Positions 1 to 12,779 are shown, counted from the stretch's first letter. The stretch is DNA of 64,000 bases from Oreocharis arfaki (GCA_013398015.1 VZRR01014165.1:1969290-2033289); one strand, 5' to 3'. Numbers and translations: made by a program. The notes: generated by a model from the sequence alone, not told the origin.

Positions 1-3000
1 AGGTTTTATAGGACGTGGACTTTTTTTTTTTTTTAATCCAGGGAAAAGACATTAGGAATTCTCACATATCCTATAACTTTACAATTTGTAGACATTTTTT
101 CCATGAAATTTTTTCCTACTTTTTTTTTCTTATTTAACTAATGTATTTGTTCTAGCAATATACTACAGATCCCAACAGCCACAATTCAGAGGTTAAAGCA
201 CTGTTTTTATCTTTTACAACATTACCAATCTTCCTTTCACCAAATTCTATATATCTTTTGGTTCTGTTTTTTTGGTTTGTTTTTTTTTTTGGGGGGGGGT
301 GTTTGGTTGTTTGGTTTTTTTTTTTAATAGAATGGTTATCAAGAGAGAGACTTATGTGATTTTAAACAGTTGCTGTTAAATGTGTCCATATCTCATTATG
401 ACCATAAGTTGCTTTAGGCAGGCAAAATTAGGATTAACTGCCATAAAATGCAGTTACAGACATAGTGCCAAAGAAAAGGATTTGACATCTTCATATGGGG
501 CATCAAATTGTGAGTACACTACAATGTGCTCTTTCATTAGACAAGGTCTGATTCTGCTAGTGGTGGAAGAATAAGCAGGCGAATGCTGGTGCAAGCATTC
601 TCCTTGAGTTCGTCAGGACTGCAGTACTTGCTTTTCATGGGGTTGATGTCACTTAACTGCAAGCATTGAAAAGTAAAATTTTCAGCCTAAGTTACCTAGG
701 CTACCCCAAATGGCAGTGAAGCACTGCATGCAGAGGTTTGAGCATTTGTCACACTCTGGGGTACCTGTGTCCAGCAGGTCAGCTGAATACTCTAATGAGA
801 TGTTTTCAGTTACCACTGACTGTTGAGGAAGTCCACAAAACCATGTGTCTGCACTGCATTCCAAAAAGGCAGTCACTAGATCTTTTGTTAATATTGTGGA
901 AACAGACGTATTATGAGAGGATTTGAGGTGTCAGCTTTGCTATTTATCCTGGATCTCCAGAGAAAGAGAAGATGCATCATTCACAGACCCTTTTGACATC
1001 TACTAATATCTTCATTGATCTTGCTAATTTTACATTGTCAATCATTACATCAATGAAGCTGACCAATGAAATAAAATTTCAAATTGGATCGGAACTACCA
1101 TGGGTTTTTCTCTGGTTGTGCGAATAAGAGAAGTTCCTTCAGGAAGGAGCATTTCTTGTGACTGTAAGGCATCAAGACCTTTCTTTTGTTTTCTCTTGTA
1201 TATAGGTATACATTGCAAACAAACAATCTTAAGATTGTGTTAAGATCTGAGACGAAGAGAAAAAAAATACCCGAATGAATGTGCATGTCGCACTTCACAG
1301 CACAATACCCTAAACAGAACTGTTAGGAACAGTTCTGCTTTGAAAATTAGAGAGATTTCAAAAATTTCTGCATGATTTTGAAGAAGAGAGAGAGAGGATG
1401 TCCTTTGAAAGCAGGTTGCAAAAATACAGTTTACTGTAATTACTGCAGAACACTTGCCCTAAATGATGATGAAGATTTTCTTCCCTTTTGTAAATTAGCA
1501 CCTTAACCATCCCAATGCCTCTCATTTTCATTCTTTGAGTTTACACAGACTCCTGTCCTGAGGCTCCTAACTGATTTCTGGTGACAGACATTACGTGCAG
1601 CATCCCCTCAGCTTCCTGCTCTCAGTGGCTCACGTGCTCTAACAGACTCGCTGCCTGGCAGACAGGGACACTGCAAAAGGTGTCCCAACCTCCTCGCTAT
1701 CATCACTGGTTATCACAGCAAGGATGCATGTGAATGTCAAGAAGTTTACACTTAGGAAGCTTCTGGTTCATTTTCAAACATAATATTTAACACTGACAAG
1801 CTCTGTGAAGCACGGAGTTGCAAAGAAGTGGGCTTGCGTATTTATGTGCTAAAATACCTTTCCTCCTATGTCCCGTATAAGTAGGAAGTGACAAGGCTGG
1901 CACAGCTGGCCCTACAGATTTGTGTAGCCAGTGATCAAGTAGTTGTTGCTTGTCTATTCCCTGCTGAAAGGAAGTATGCCTCCTGAGAAGCAAACCCAGT
2001 CTCAATGCCAGGTCTCATTTTTAGCTTTAAACCCAGTCCGTTTACTGCCCTCCAAGGACCATGGCATAAGCATTAACCCAGAAGCACCGTACATTTAATA
2101 GTTAATTTTTACTTCTGGGTCAGAGGGCACAGTAATTGGTTAGGTTTGGTCTAATGTGGAATATCTGAGTACAGCAATGTCTTTTAACCCTCACGAACCT
2201 TTTTCATTGTACTGGAAATCTACTTGTATCAAGATAACAATTTTAGAAAAGAGGTATTTGCTTTCCCCTTCATCAGTATGCAGGTATAACTGATAATTGC
2301 AAACAAATTATGAAGGTGGATGGTAAAAAATAATATATGAATTTATTTGATAACTTGAAAAAGCCTTAACTTTTAAAATACAATCAATTCCATTTCTTTT
2401 TTTTTTAACATTTAAGACAAATTTGTTTTTCCTTTCTGGAAAGAACTTCATTTGAGGTCACTTGATTGAAGGGTCTGTTGCCTTTTTCAGCTTTTAAAAA
2501 CACATTTTTCGTAAAGGCTGACATTTAAATCTCTAAAACTAAAATCACAAAAGGTTTTTTCATATAACATGTTATCTCAGAAAAGGTTCTCCTGTAGTAC
2601 AGTGCAATATGCATTTATAAAGAAGCCATTATAATCATTTATTTTGTGAAGATGAACCCTCTGCTACAATGACAATTTTTATACATTACTGAAAGGAATA
2701 GCCAAAAACAAATTGCCTTTAGGATTCAAAATGATTATGTGAAGTTTATTACAGAGATACTTTTAAAATAATTTTAGAGAAAGCTTTGTCTCCCTTCTTT
2801 ATCCCTAGATGACAGCCACAAGAATTTCTCATATGAGAAAACAGTGGGAAGCTCATGTGAATAAAGGAAGACCAAAACTTTTCAATCTGACCAGAGAGAA
2901 ATTCTCCCAAAGCCGTGAGAAAAATACTGGAAAATGCAGCTGCTGCAGCCGGTATCCTTGGTCCCTACAGATAAATGCTAAGGTGAAATCGTCTATTTTT

Positions 3001-3448
3001 CCTCTCCTGACTAGAAGTAAAAACAGCCCTGCAAGAAGGATTATGAAGTTGTGAATTCTCTTCCATGTATCCCAGAAAATATGAAGGAGGTGTGTAGAAA
3101 AGAGGGGGACAGCAGACAGGAAGAACTAACAGAGAAAGAACCAAAAGGCCATGGAAATCTCTATGGTCTCAGACATATGATGAATTCCAGTCAAATGTTG
3201 GAATTTTGCAGATATTTTACCTGCATCCACTTGTTGGGAGCTGAACCACATGACAGAATGATATGTTCTGTATTTACCATACGCTACCATATGAACCATG
3301 CAAGAAATCTACTCAGAACTGAGTTTCGGGTTTCCTGCTGGCTATTCTGGAGCAGGGCCCTCACACACCGTGCATCAAGGGGCAGAAAGCAGTTTAGGAA
3401 TATCTCTCTCTCTCAGATACAACAGTCTTTTTTTCCTGAGGGTATAAG
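1..3448. other. Non-coding AT-rich sequence, no gene seen
   Basis: No frame here looks like a protein and no dispersed repeat was recognised. It contains a poly-T run near position 20-34 and a T/G low-complexity tract listed separately. The segment 2560-2760 is AT-rich with several TAAT-type cores, but nothing more can be said of it. A small frame beginning at 2809 sits behind a pyrimidine-rich stretch ending in AG, which resembles a splice acceptor, but the peptide is not recognisable and I treat it as chance. Confidence 0.6.
261..325. repeat. T/G low-complexity tract (GTTT-like)
   Basis: The tract is built of T runs, a run of nine to ten G and GTTT/GGTT units. It is the strand-reversed version of the AAAC-type tracts found elsewhere in the window. 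Confidence 0.85.
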
Positions 3449-3584
3449 GTGTGCAAACTGCGAATGGAAGATGTGGGTAAGAGTGACAGTGAGATGTCAC
3501 ACAATGACTTTCCATTTCACTTNAGTGTGCAAACTGCGAACGGAAGATGTGGGTAAGAGGACACAATGACTTTCCATTTCACTT
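3449..3584. repeat. Imperfect tandem duplication flanking a single N
   Basis: A 74-bp segment (3449-3522) is followed by an N at 3523 and then a second copy of 60 bp (3525-3584). The copies share the start gtgtgcaaactgcga and the end ccatttcactt. They differ by one substitution (aatgg versus aacgg) and by about 14 bases (around tgacagtgagatg) present only in the first. This is what an assembler produces when two alleles or overlapping contig ends are joined without being merged. A true recent tandem duplication is the alternative. Confidence 0.85.
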
Positions 3585-5139
3585 GAAACAAAAAAACAGC
3601 ATTTATCTGGCACATATATACATACATACGCTGAAAAATCACCATACTTCTGAAAAAAATATATTTTGCTTTAGAGACTACCTTCGTTTTTTGTGGTACA
3701 CTTCATTTCCTTGCAGGCTACTGCAGAAAGTGATCTTGATGTAATAATATAGAGCTAAACACAAAAAATGCAAATTCATTTTTAGATGCATATATTTAAG
3801 AAGCAAATACAGGATGTTTAACATCTTCCCCTTTGGCTTTATTTATAAGGAATTCATTCTCTCTCCACAGGTGAATGAAAACCAAGACTCACACAACCTG
3901 TTTACAAATATGTCCTGTTTTTATCTACGATTATTTCACAGCACTCCTGTAATTCTCTGATGTGCTTAGCTTCAGTCACAGCCCTGATATAAGCAACACA
4001 TTACTTTTCCAACCAAAGAAAATGTAATTTCAGCAAGCTTGTCAACAGTAGGGCCCAGCAGGCAGGCAAAACACCGAATCCAAAAGAGGATCAGATTTCC
4101 TGGTATTTCTTTGCTAGCAGAGAAGATTAGAAGATAACACCTCTCATTTGGAAGAAATTAAGCAAGACTGATCTGTGCAATTTATTCTCAAAAGTTTATG
4201 GCAAGAGGGAGGTTATTCAGTCAACATAAAAGTAGTGCCAGTAGTAAAGCTGTGTGGAAATGACGCGCTTCACAGCACAGTACACATGGTGCAGCTTCTT
4301 GACCTGAAAGTCAGCCTTAGGCTTTTTGTACAAAACTGATTTTGAATTCTAATAATTCTAATAAGCCATAATCCTGTAAAGACTGCTCTCTCACCTGCCT
4401 CTTCTCCCTATCTACTTGTTTCCTTCACTGGATGGGGTGATGTTGCTTGTTTTTCTGCTTCTTGCTGGGATCAAATTATCAATCTACGTGCCATACATCT
4501 GATAAAAAAGACAATGAATACCAGATAGAACCCACCACATACCAATTCATTATTGCCTCCAGAAATAGAATTAATCTAGCTTTTTTTTTTCCCCTCAGAA
4601 ATAATTTGCCTTGTCGATATAAAAAAACAGTAATTAGAGATCCTTTTACTTGGCAGAAGCACTAATTTCATGTTCTGGAAATCTACAGTTACAGGCTTCA
4701 CAAAAAAACTCTTCATGAGATGGTTCACTTGCTTCTCAAGTACTAAGAATTGCTTATTGAAGTTATCTGAGGTCCCTTTTTACTCTGACCCTGTGTGTCT
4801 GAAATCTTCAAATCATCATTCATTTAGCATCTTAAAGCTATGTTACCATAAGAAGTATAAAAGAGTGTAATAGTCTCTGTTGAATCAGAAGGACAATTAA
4901 TGCATTTTGCTTTCTGAGACAATTAATGACATTATAAGCAGGAAGAAATAAGGCTGTCATACTCTCTTCTCTTCACTGCTTCTAACTTTGTTTAATATAA
5001 ACTGTTTAAAGTTAATTATTACACTCTGAGGTTTTGGCTAAGCCTAGATATTATTAGAGATTTTTTTTTTCTTTTCCTAATGTAAAGTCATATATGGGGT
5101 GAGTTTTTAGGGAAGAAGCTTTTCAAAAGGATGTTACTG
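3585..5139. other. Non-coding AT-rich sequence, no gene seen
   Basis: No protein-like frame or dispersed repeat was recognised. Only short T runs and a small CATA-type stretch near 3616-3630 stand out. Confidence 0.6.
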
Positions 5140-6250
5140 GACCAGCCAGATTCAACAGACTTCTGAATTCTTCTTTTCTGGGCGAAAATGCCTAGCTGGG
5201 TGCACTTGGGAAACTTGGAGGTCCCTCTATCAAGCTCTCATGCAGGTGTCTGCTGCTGTTGCTGTTTGCAGGTTCAGGCAGCAGCAGTGCTGACAGGGAA
5301 GCCCACAGACACACACACGGAGGCAGTATGACCAGGCACACAGACGAGCACTGCCCTTAGCAATACTCGTTTTTCCACTACCAAAGCCACTACCAAAACT
5401 CACGCAAGTACCCCCGCTCCACAACATCCCAGATCCTGACCCCCAGCAGCAGGAAACCTTCCAGATGACTCCTTGGGCTGGTAATCGTGTACCTCTGTCC
5501 CCTGCAGCAGAGAGTCACCTCGTATGGTGGGTTGTCACCTCTTCCTGGTAGTCTTGAAAAGTTTAGAGGTTAGTGAATCAGGTTATCTGTTTAGGTTATT
5601 TGTTGTAGGTACACCAGCATCCTCTTTACCTTTGAGGGTGGTAAACCTATTTCACTGATGTAAGCCCTCAGGTGGGGCAGGATCCTTACTCTTAGAATCA
5701 TCAGAGCAAATCTTCCCCCTCTCTAGAGGTCTCTCTTACCTTGATAATGGGGTTAGACACTACTTGCTTCTCAATCGCAGATAAGAGCTTGGGCAGTTCA
5801 AGCTGTTTGAATCTCAGAGCTAATCCTATCTTCTTTCCACCTTTGCAAATGCTGCTCAGCCTGCTCCCTTCTTCCTATAACTCCTCCACCTGGCAGCACA
5901 ACTCATTCAGGGCAGTTAACCTCCCACAGGATCTCTGTGGGCTCCTTTCCTTTCTGCCTTTCCTGTATCCACCATCTGAGGCTCAGCCTGCATGAAAGCC
6001 TCTGTCCTGATGGGGTCATCTGCTCCACACCTGCTGGAGACACCGCTCCATGACACGTCCCGGCTTGCCGCCTAGTCAGGCTTAAAATGTGCTAGCAGAT
6101 GACACATGCACACACATGGACAAAGGATCGTATTTATGTGGGAAAAATTAATGTATGCAGGTCTTCCCATTGCTGGCACTTTGACTTCTCCCGCATAAAT
6201 ATATATACATACATAGATCCTTACCTCTCCAGTTTCTGACGCATGGATCT
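5140..6250. other. GC- and CpG-richer block of unknown origin
   Basis: Compared with its neighbours this block has more G+C and many more CpG dinucleotides, for example around 5180, 5330-5420, 5500, 6045-6075 and 6200. It includes a CAG/CTG-rich stretch at 5243-5292. No reading frame is long or recognisable on either strand. The composition would suit an inserted element such as an old LTR, or a small regulatory CpG cluster. No terminal repeats, polypurine tract or CR1 end could be found to decide between them. Confidence 0.4.
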
Positions 6251-6954
6251 GTAAGTCCTTTCACTTCAGCCCTTTATCCCTTTCCTCTCTGTTTTGCTGT
6301 GGTTTTTTTCTTACTAGTCTACTCTGATCCTTCCCTTTCTCTACTCTTGGCCTGTCCTCTGAACACCCCATAAAATTATTACAAATTATCCCACTTGAGT
6401 ATCTGGTAATAGTAAAGTCAGTCTTGTTTTTTTCCTTCTTATCAGTTAGAAGTTCTGATTGACCCTCTTCAATGCTCTCTCTGAGCACTTGAACTGATGG
6501 CCAAAGGATTCCAGTCTTTATTGTTGTCTTCGTGTTATTTCTTTCATACTGAAGAGTCATTAAGCAGGTGATTCAGTGAGTGAGATGTTCTCTGACTCCA
6601 CATACCTTTACGGTTTTCTGTACCTCTGTGTTCTAGAGGAGGTCTGGGCCATCTAGGATTGGCAAGAAAATGGTGCTAATTTGAGGAATGCTGCTAACTG
6701 TGGGCATGGAAATTTTCCTTAATGTGGCCAAGCTCTAGACAGTTCAGCTGTGTGCAGCAGAGGTCAGACAGGAAGCCTTCTGCCTGCTCCATGAGGGCTG
6801 TGCTCTCTCAGCTGCTGCAGATGTTGCATCTACTTGGCACCCAAACATGGTTTCTCTGTACATGGGTTGGTCTCTCCTGAAAGCACATGTCTCATGCAGC
6901 AGCTATCAGCAGGGACACTGTGTCTGTGATTTCACTGCTCCCTCTTTTGGAGTC
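6251..6954. other. Non-coding sequence, no gene seen
   Basis: This is mixed-composition sequence between the CpG-richer block and the purine-rich tract. Nothing recognisable was found in it. Confidence 0.5.
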
Positions 6955-7345
6955 TAACAGGAAAGAAATACTGTAGCAGGGGAGAAGAAATCAAGTAGAG
7001 GCAGAGGAAGGGCAAAAGGTATGAGGAGAAAAAGGGTTAGGTGGCCAAATCAGGGTCCAGGAATAGAGGACCATGATCCAGAAACAGAGCCCACTGGAAG
7101 GAGACAGTCAAACACAGAGATAAAACAAGCTAGGGCTTGCAGGCCTAGAGAGAAAAAGAACATGACAGTGGTGAGAGAGAGATGGAAGGCAAGGTTGTGG
7201 CAGAAATGGAAAGGAGTAGAAGAAAGGGTGAAGCTGAATTAGAAGCTGAGGAAGAAAGAGAGAAAAATTTAGAATCATAACAAGGTAAATTAGGAATTTG
7301 AGCAGAGAGGGACTAGAAAGGAGACTAAGAGAATAAGATCAGCAC
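6955..7345. repeat. Purine-rich low-complexity tract
   Basis: For almost 400 bases the plus strand is dominated by A and G (units such as gaga, aagg, gaggaag), with few pyrimidine interruptions. The plus-strand frame in it is a by-product of this bias (Arg/Lys/Glu-rich). Such tracts arise by slippage and can form triplex structures. Confidence 0.6.
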
Positions 7346-9629
7346 TAGGATTAATTCCCCGCTTTAGTTAGGATTTATATCCCTTATTTTTTAGTTTCAA
7401 CCATACTATCTAAGAAACAGCTGTCTGAGTCAGCACTCTTGTGAAATCCGTATCTCATTTTATTCTCATGGTTGGTCCAGGTGCAATGTGACAACTTTGC
7501 AGTTGTAAGTCAACATTATTAATATGCAAAACTTTCTTAATAATCTTTCAGTTTAACAAAAGAAATATGCCGTGAGTCCCAGTTAGAAACTTTTCTTTTG
7601 TATATATTTATTTATTTCTTGTTTTTGAGTAAATGTCTGACAGATCTGGGCTTACTTGCGATAGCTATCTTTTTGTTTGTTTGGTTTGGTTTTCTCTCCT
7701 ACAATTACTTCCCCTGATGCCTTACTGACCTTTCGAAATCTCTCCATCTCAGCAGCTTTGTTTCAGGAAGGCAATCCTCCCAGACAAATCCCCCGCCCCC
7801 TTTGTCCTTCTAACCAAGTACTGGGTAAATAGATCCATATTATCAGCAGCAATGCACTGCAATTCAGTCACTTTTACCAGGAGCTACCTATTAAGTATAA
7901 TTTTTCCTCAAGACTTTCCAAGGTGCCACAAGTAAATACTTGAAGTAAATGTCAAGCTGCCATCTAACTTTCCAGAAGGGATGAGGGAAGATTTCAAGGA
8001 CATTGCAAGGACTGTTACCGAATTATACTTCATATGCCATACTACATAATGGCCGAGTTCTGTAAGTGTATTGGTGTTTATCAAGAAGGCGGTATAAATT
8101 TAGGTATAGCTATTCTTACGTATTTTCATCTCACAATTTTTTTTCTTCCTGTTGTATAAGCCTGGTCTACATAAGGGTTGTTTTGAAATGCAACTGTATT
8201 CGTAAATGGCATCATTACTGTTATTTTTAGACAACATAATTGATGCAGAAAATAAAGTCCTGAAAAACTTATGTAACAGGAGATGTATGCATGAAGGTAA
8301 CGCAGTCCTTTGCCTCTCTAGTATTTCAACTGTATTTTATGGAATTAGGGGTATGGCCGGAAATACTTTATTGTTTCGTTATAGGTAAGATGGTAAATTC
8401 TTTAGAATAAATTTATCTTTTGTGTCATCTCAATGAAAGGCACAGTCCTGAAGACACATCCTGAAGTGTCATTTCATTTCTTAAGGAGAAATAAAAGGCA
8501 AGAGCTGTTAAAAGAAAAGCCCATGCTCTTCACATTGCTAACTGTATGAAAGTCATAGGTTCTGCTGAAAAAATCATATTCAAATCTGGAGTTTTTCCTG
8601 TATTACTCAAAGTGCATTCTTGTTTTGTAAAGTGAGAACAGTTCATTCTTATTCTGAAAATATACCCTCCATTTGAATAACCTAAGATTTAGTCCACTGC
8701 ACTGTCTCAAATAGAGGATAGAGATTCCATCACTAGTCAATTGAGAGAGACAACTAACTCTAATAAAGTTAGATTAATCCTACTTATTTTAGGAAGGAGT
8801 AAAGATTCTTCTCTCTTTCCATTTACAAGAGAGAGCACCTAAATAATTCACTCTGATTAGAGAACTGACTTTGAGATGGCTAAAGTTAGATGAGATGAAT
8901 CCTAACTTTAAACCTCGTGCTTCTGTTGATTCAATCGAATCTCTTGCTAAGTTACAAGCTAAGGACTAAACTAAACTAAAATACTGTTTAAGCTACCATT
9001 ACATTATGTAGTAAAAGTTGACTTTTCAGCCATATCCTCTCACAGCAAAACTTTAATTTCCCAGTGAATTCTGCTCTGTCATTATCTTCTTTATATAATG
9101 AGGAGAAGGATACAGAGACAATGTGACCTGAAACATTTCCCATTCTGTGGCATTTCACATTAACACCATCACAAAACACAAAACAGTATTTTATTTTCTA
9201 GACTTTTTCAAAACAATACACAGATTTAGACCTTAGAATTTTATAGTAGCTAACACTGGGTTTATTTTGGGGATTTTGACATTTTTTATTTTCTAGAAGG
9301 TTGCAATGTGTTAATAAAATCCTGTTCCATATTTAAGTCTAATATCTCAAATACTGTATAAAGCATTTTAAGACATAATTAGAATATTATTAATACAAAA
9401 ATAGTCACTACTTAGCTAATCCATTGTTTTCAGAGAAATTCATCCCTTTGTTGCTGGTAGATATTTACATTTAAATGTGAGGTTATGGCTTAGTTTTTTG
9501 CACTGTTTCACATTAATGTATTTTTGCAAACACACTCCTCTAAGATATGTAAAACTACCGAAAGCCAGAGTCTTCTTTTAGTTATCAGTTGTTCCCTGTC
9601 AAAATGGAAGGAGGTTGATATTTCATCCT
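7346..9629. other. Non-coding AT-rich sequence, no gene seen
   Basis: No gene-like frame and no transposon was recognised. A pair of related segments with an inverted repeat lies at 8762-8912 and is listed separately. Confidence 0.6.
8762..8912. repeat. Repeated AAAGTTAGAT...AATCCTA segment with hairpin
   Basis: The motif AAAGTTAGAT followed by AATCCTA occurs at about 8765-8783 and again at 8882-8907. The second copy forms a perfect 9-bp stem, TAAAGTTAG (8881-8889) with CTAACTTTA (8902-8910), around a 12-base loop. The family is not known to me. It could be the remnant of a small old transposon or chance. Confidence 0.45.
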
Positions 9630-9866
9630 ACGCCCAGTTTCACTCCAATATTTAATCAATGACTTAGTTGATGGATGACAGCCCAAAGCTGAGAGAATCT
9701 AGAATGATGCTGAAGGTCAGGATTCAGGATTTAAGAATTACCTTGATAAATGGGAGAAACATTGGGAAAAAGCTGAATAAGGGCAAATACAAACTCAAAA
9801 TCAACATAAAATTTTTCTGGAAAAAGGATTTGGGAATTACATTTGATCACAAACTGAAGATGAGAT
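9630..9866 (+). mobile_element. CR1 LINE fragment A (C-terminal part of RT domain, 3' half missing)
   Basis: The text runs parallel to the avian CR1 ORF2 stretch after the catalytic domain: a phrase equivalent to 'aat..ttTAatcaatgac' near 9650, then a frame with segments matching the CR1 pattern 'lhLinGRNigKklNKGKyK' and 'WKKDLGITFDHKLKM' (about 9740-9865; CR1 copies usually have AEKDLGVLVD.KL.MS here). It stops abruptly after this motif. The copy is very diverged and frame-broken. It is followed at once by sequence from an earlier part of ORF2, so it is not collinear with fragment B. Confidence 0.6.
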
Positions 9867-10718
9867 AAGTGCCTGATAGGAGGTGAGGAGCTGAAAGCTT
9901 TGTCAATAAAGTAAAAGTAGAACTTGACAGATGGACATCAAGTTCCAGACAGAAAGATAAATATAGAGAGTGTACTACAAAGAGAAGCAAGAAGAGGTGA
10001 CCAAGAAGGCATAGAGATAACGCTGTCTGAGACTCCAGGAATGTTTTTAGGAAAGCCAAAACCCACCTCATACTGAATCTGATGATTGCTTTGAATGGCA
10101 ACAGGAAGGATTTCTACAGGTACAGCAGCAGCAAAAGAAAGACTTGAGAATATGTGGGCTGCTGAAGCAGACAGAGGACCCACTGACAAACCATGTGGAA
10201 ACACCCGAAGTACTCCATACCTTCTCCACCCCAGTCTTTACCCGTAAAATTTGCTCTCCTCAATCTCAAGTCCCTCTGACCTGGAGGACTTGCCTTGACT
10301 GGAGGAGGATTCTATTAGGCAACATTTAAGAGTACTGGACATACACAGTTTCGTAGGCCTCAATGAGATGTACGCACAAATGCCTAAGGCACCTGGCTGC
10401 TATTATTGCAGGACCACCTCTAATCACCTTTTAAATATCTTTTGCATAAATACCTGATTGGTGGGAGGAGGTAAGTCAGAGACAGGTTCTTCTTAGTGAC
10501 AGGACAAGAAGGAAAAAACAGAAGTATGGAATATTCCACTTAGACTTAAGGAAGCACTTTGTACTGTGAGGATGGCTAAGCACCAAAACAGGGTTCCCAG
10601 AGAGGTTGTGGTCTCTCCATCCTCAAAGATACTCAAAAAAGAAACTGGATATGGTCCTGAGCAATCTGCTCTAGCTCACCCCATCAGCCTCAACCACCCT
10701 GTGATTTTGTAACTGTAA
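9867..10718 (+). mobile_element. CR1 LINE fragment B (endonuclease-RT linker joined to 3' end)
   Basis: From about 10040 the frames follow the CR1 ORF2 linker before the RT domain: FRKAKTHL, then NRKDFYRYSSSKRKT, then a frame resembling EVL..F.TPVFT, and an LDIHSFVGLNEMYAQMPK phrase corresponding to the start of RT. After about 10445 the text jumps to the ORF2 C-terminus and 3' UTR ('gtgaggatggctaagcacc', 'cccagagaggttgtgg'), ending at a degenerate 'cctgtgattttgtaa'. The central RT domain is therefore deleted. Several stops and frameshifts show it is long dead. Confidence 0.65.
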
Positions 10719-11933
10719 ATAAATTCAAATGCTGCATTACAAATTGGGTGGGTTGTGTTACATTTCACCTCACACTATGCACTGCCCTGCTTCCTCTGAG
10801 GGAAAAAATTCTGCATTTTTGCACATGTATGTCAGGTTTTTGCTTATTAATATTAATTTTGTATTATTTAGACTGCTGCTTGATTTTATTGTTGTTACCT
10901 AGTTTGGGGGAAAGCTTACATGCGGACTTAATCTGTTACTTCAGTTTTAGTCCTGAAACTTTTCTACATTTTGGCTTTCTAATTGATTGAAAAAATTAAG
11001 AGACCATGACAAATCAATGGAAAAATTATAACATGGTCCTTTTCTTACAAAAGTAATTTTTTTGTCTAAATTTTTAAAATTTTAATTTAATCTAGTGTTC
11101 TTAATTATCTATGGCAAAGATATGTCACACTGCCTATTTGTAAGTACGGAAGTAGTGTAAGTACAGAAGAACTGTAATTACCGAAGCAGGTGGATCTATG
11201 CTACTGTAAGGGCTATTGTAAAAGGGCAGAACTAGGAACATTAGACTAAAGGAAATCCAGGCTAAATATTGCATAAATGTTCTCAAGTGTTTGATTTTTC
11301 AGAACTTACTGACCCAAAGAATTGCGTAGTAGCTCATTCACTTGTGTAGTTTCAGACAATATTGGGTATTGTCAAAAATATCAAAATATCAAATATAAGG
11401 TTAGGGGAGAGGTTTGTCTGGATGAGCTCAGGAAATTCTTTTCTGTCTATTTAACAGCCACTACTGGAAATTTTTTTCAATTTATAGTTGAAAAACTATA
11501 CTTATAGTGCCACAATGGTAAAATATACTTGAGTTTGTCATACTTTATTTATCAAAAGATAGAGCCAGTGTTAGGAAATAATTTCATCCCAGCATTTTAA
11601 AACTTCTCCAGTCCATGGAAATATAAATAACTACTTCACAGGACACTTCTGTTGTTTCAGAGGACATTATGTTATGTTAGGATCAAAAGCTTCTGCAACT
11701 TTAGAGAGTTTTATTTAATCTGTGAATTATTGCTTTCCTTCCTACGTATTAGAATGAGCTACTTGTCCGTGTTCAAGAAGAGAGCTATAAATACTGGTTC
11801 AATTTTAAGTAGTTGAAAAGATTTATAGATTCCAGCAAGATAAATAACATCTGAAAGTTTCCTTCCAAATAGTAGTACAGGTTAATGCTAGTGGTAGAAC
11901 CTTTTAAAATTGTTTTACATCAGTGCTATCTTA

Positions 11934-11965
<32 letters not shown>

Positions 11966-12779
11966 CCTCAACATAATTTTTTGAATATTTGGTAGTTCCA
12001 GAAAGTATATACTTTGGCTTTTTATATTCAGAGGAAAATGAGTTTGTAAATTCGTGCTGGTTTACATCCTGCAGGTTCAGCTCTCTGCATTGAAATGACT
12101 CTGTGACTCTCCATGCACAGGCATCTTCTGCATGTTCTCATACGGTTCAGATGTTATCTGCACTGTTATATTTCATCTGACTTGTCAGAACTTTGACACT
12201 TAACCAGGAAACACTATTGTTTTCAGATGTTGCTCAAAGGATATGATGACATTATCCTGAAGGGTCTTTTCACTTATGAGTAGGCATCCTATACTTAAAG
12301 ATCTGTAATTAAAATTTGAAAAGTGCTTTGGGTCAATATGGCCTCATTGATCCTCTTTTTCTTTATTTAGAATAACAAATGGCCGTGAAAACACTGTTAT
12401 TGATACCTCCTATAGCTTTTACAGGAAAAAAATGTTGGGGTTTTTTAAAATGAAGGAACAAAACCCCTGAACAGTTAATTCATACCAGATTCTCACTTAA
12501 CAGGACAAGCTGATCAGAAACATTGATAATGTTAGACAAGGTTAGTCCTAAGACACAGCATACTGATCCCCTTATAAAATATTTTAAAACAGTACCAACA
12601 TAGCATCTTCAACACTTAGCCAAGTCTTTTGGTGATTTCTCTTTGAGTCTAAAATACTGAGGTGGTGAGTAATCGGAAGAACATCAGGACAAAGGCTTCT
12701 CTAACAACAAAGAGCACATTCTAGTGTGTGTCTCATACATCACAGAACACTGTGGCAGTGTGTTCTTACACCCTCTCCT
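10719..12779. other. Non-coding AT-rich sequence, no gene seen
   Basis: No coding frame or dispersed repeat was recognised. A short (ACAAA)n tract lies inside. Confidence 0.6.
11936..11965. repeat. (ACAAA)n microsatellite
   Basis: This is a run of A followed by about five ACAAA units without interruption. Confidence 0.9.

Noticed and set aside
3051..3569. 172-codon plus-strand ORF
   Set aside because: It crosses the N and both copies of the probable false duplication, is not recognisable and has no exon signals.
5220..5430. Coding exon in the CAG/CTG-rich stretch
   Set aside because: No frame on either strand is recognisable, and splice signals around it are weak.
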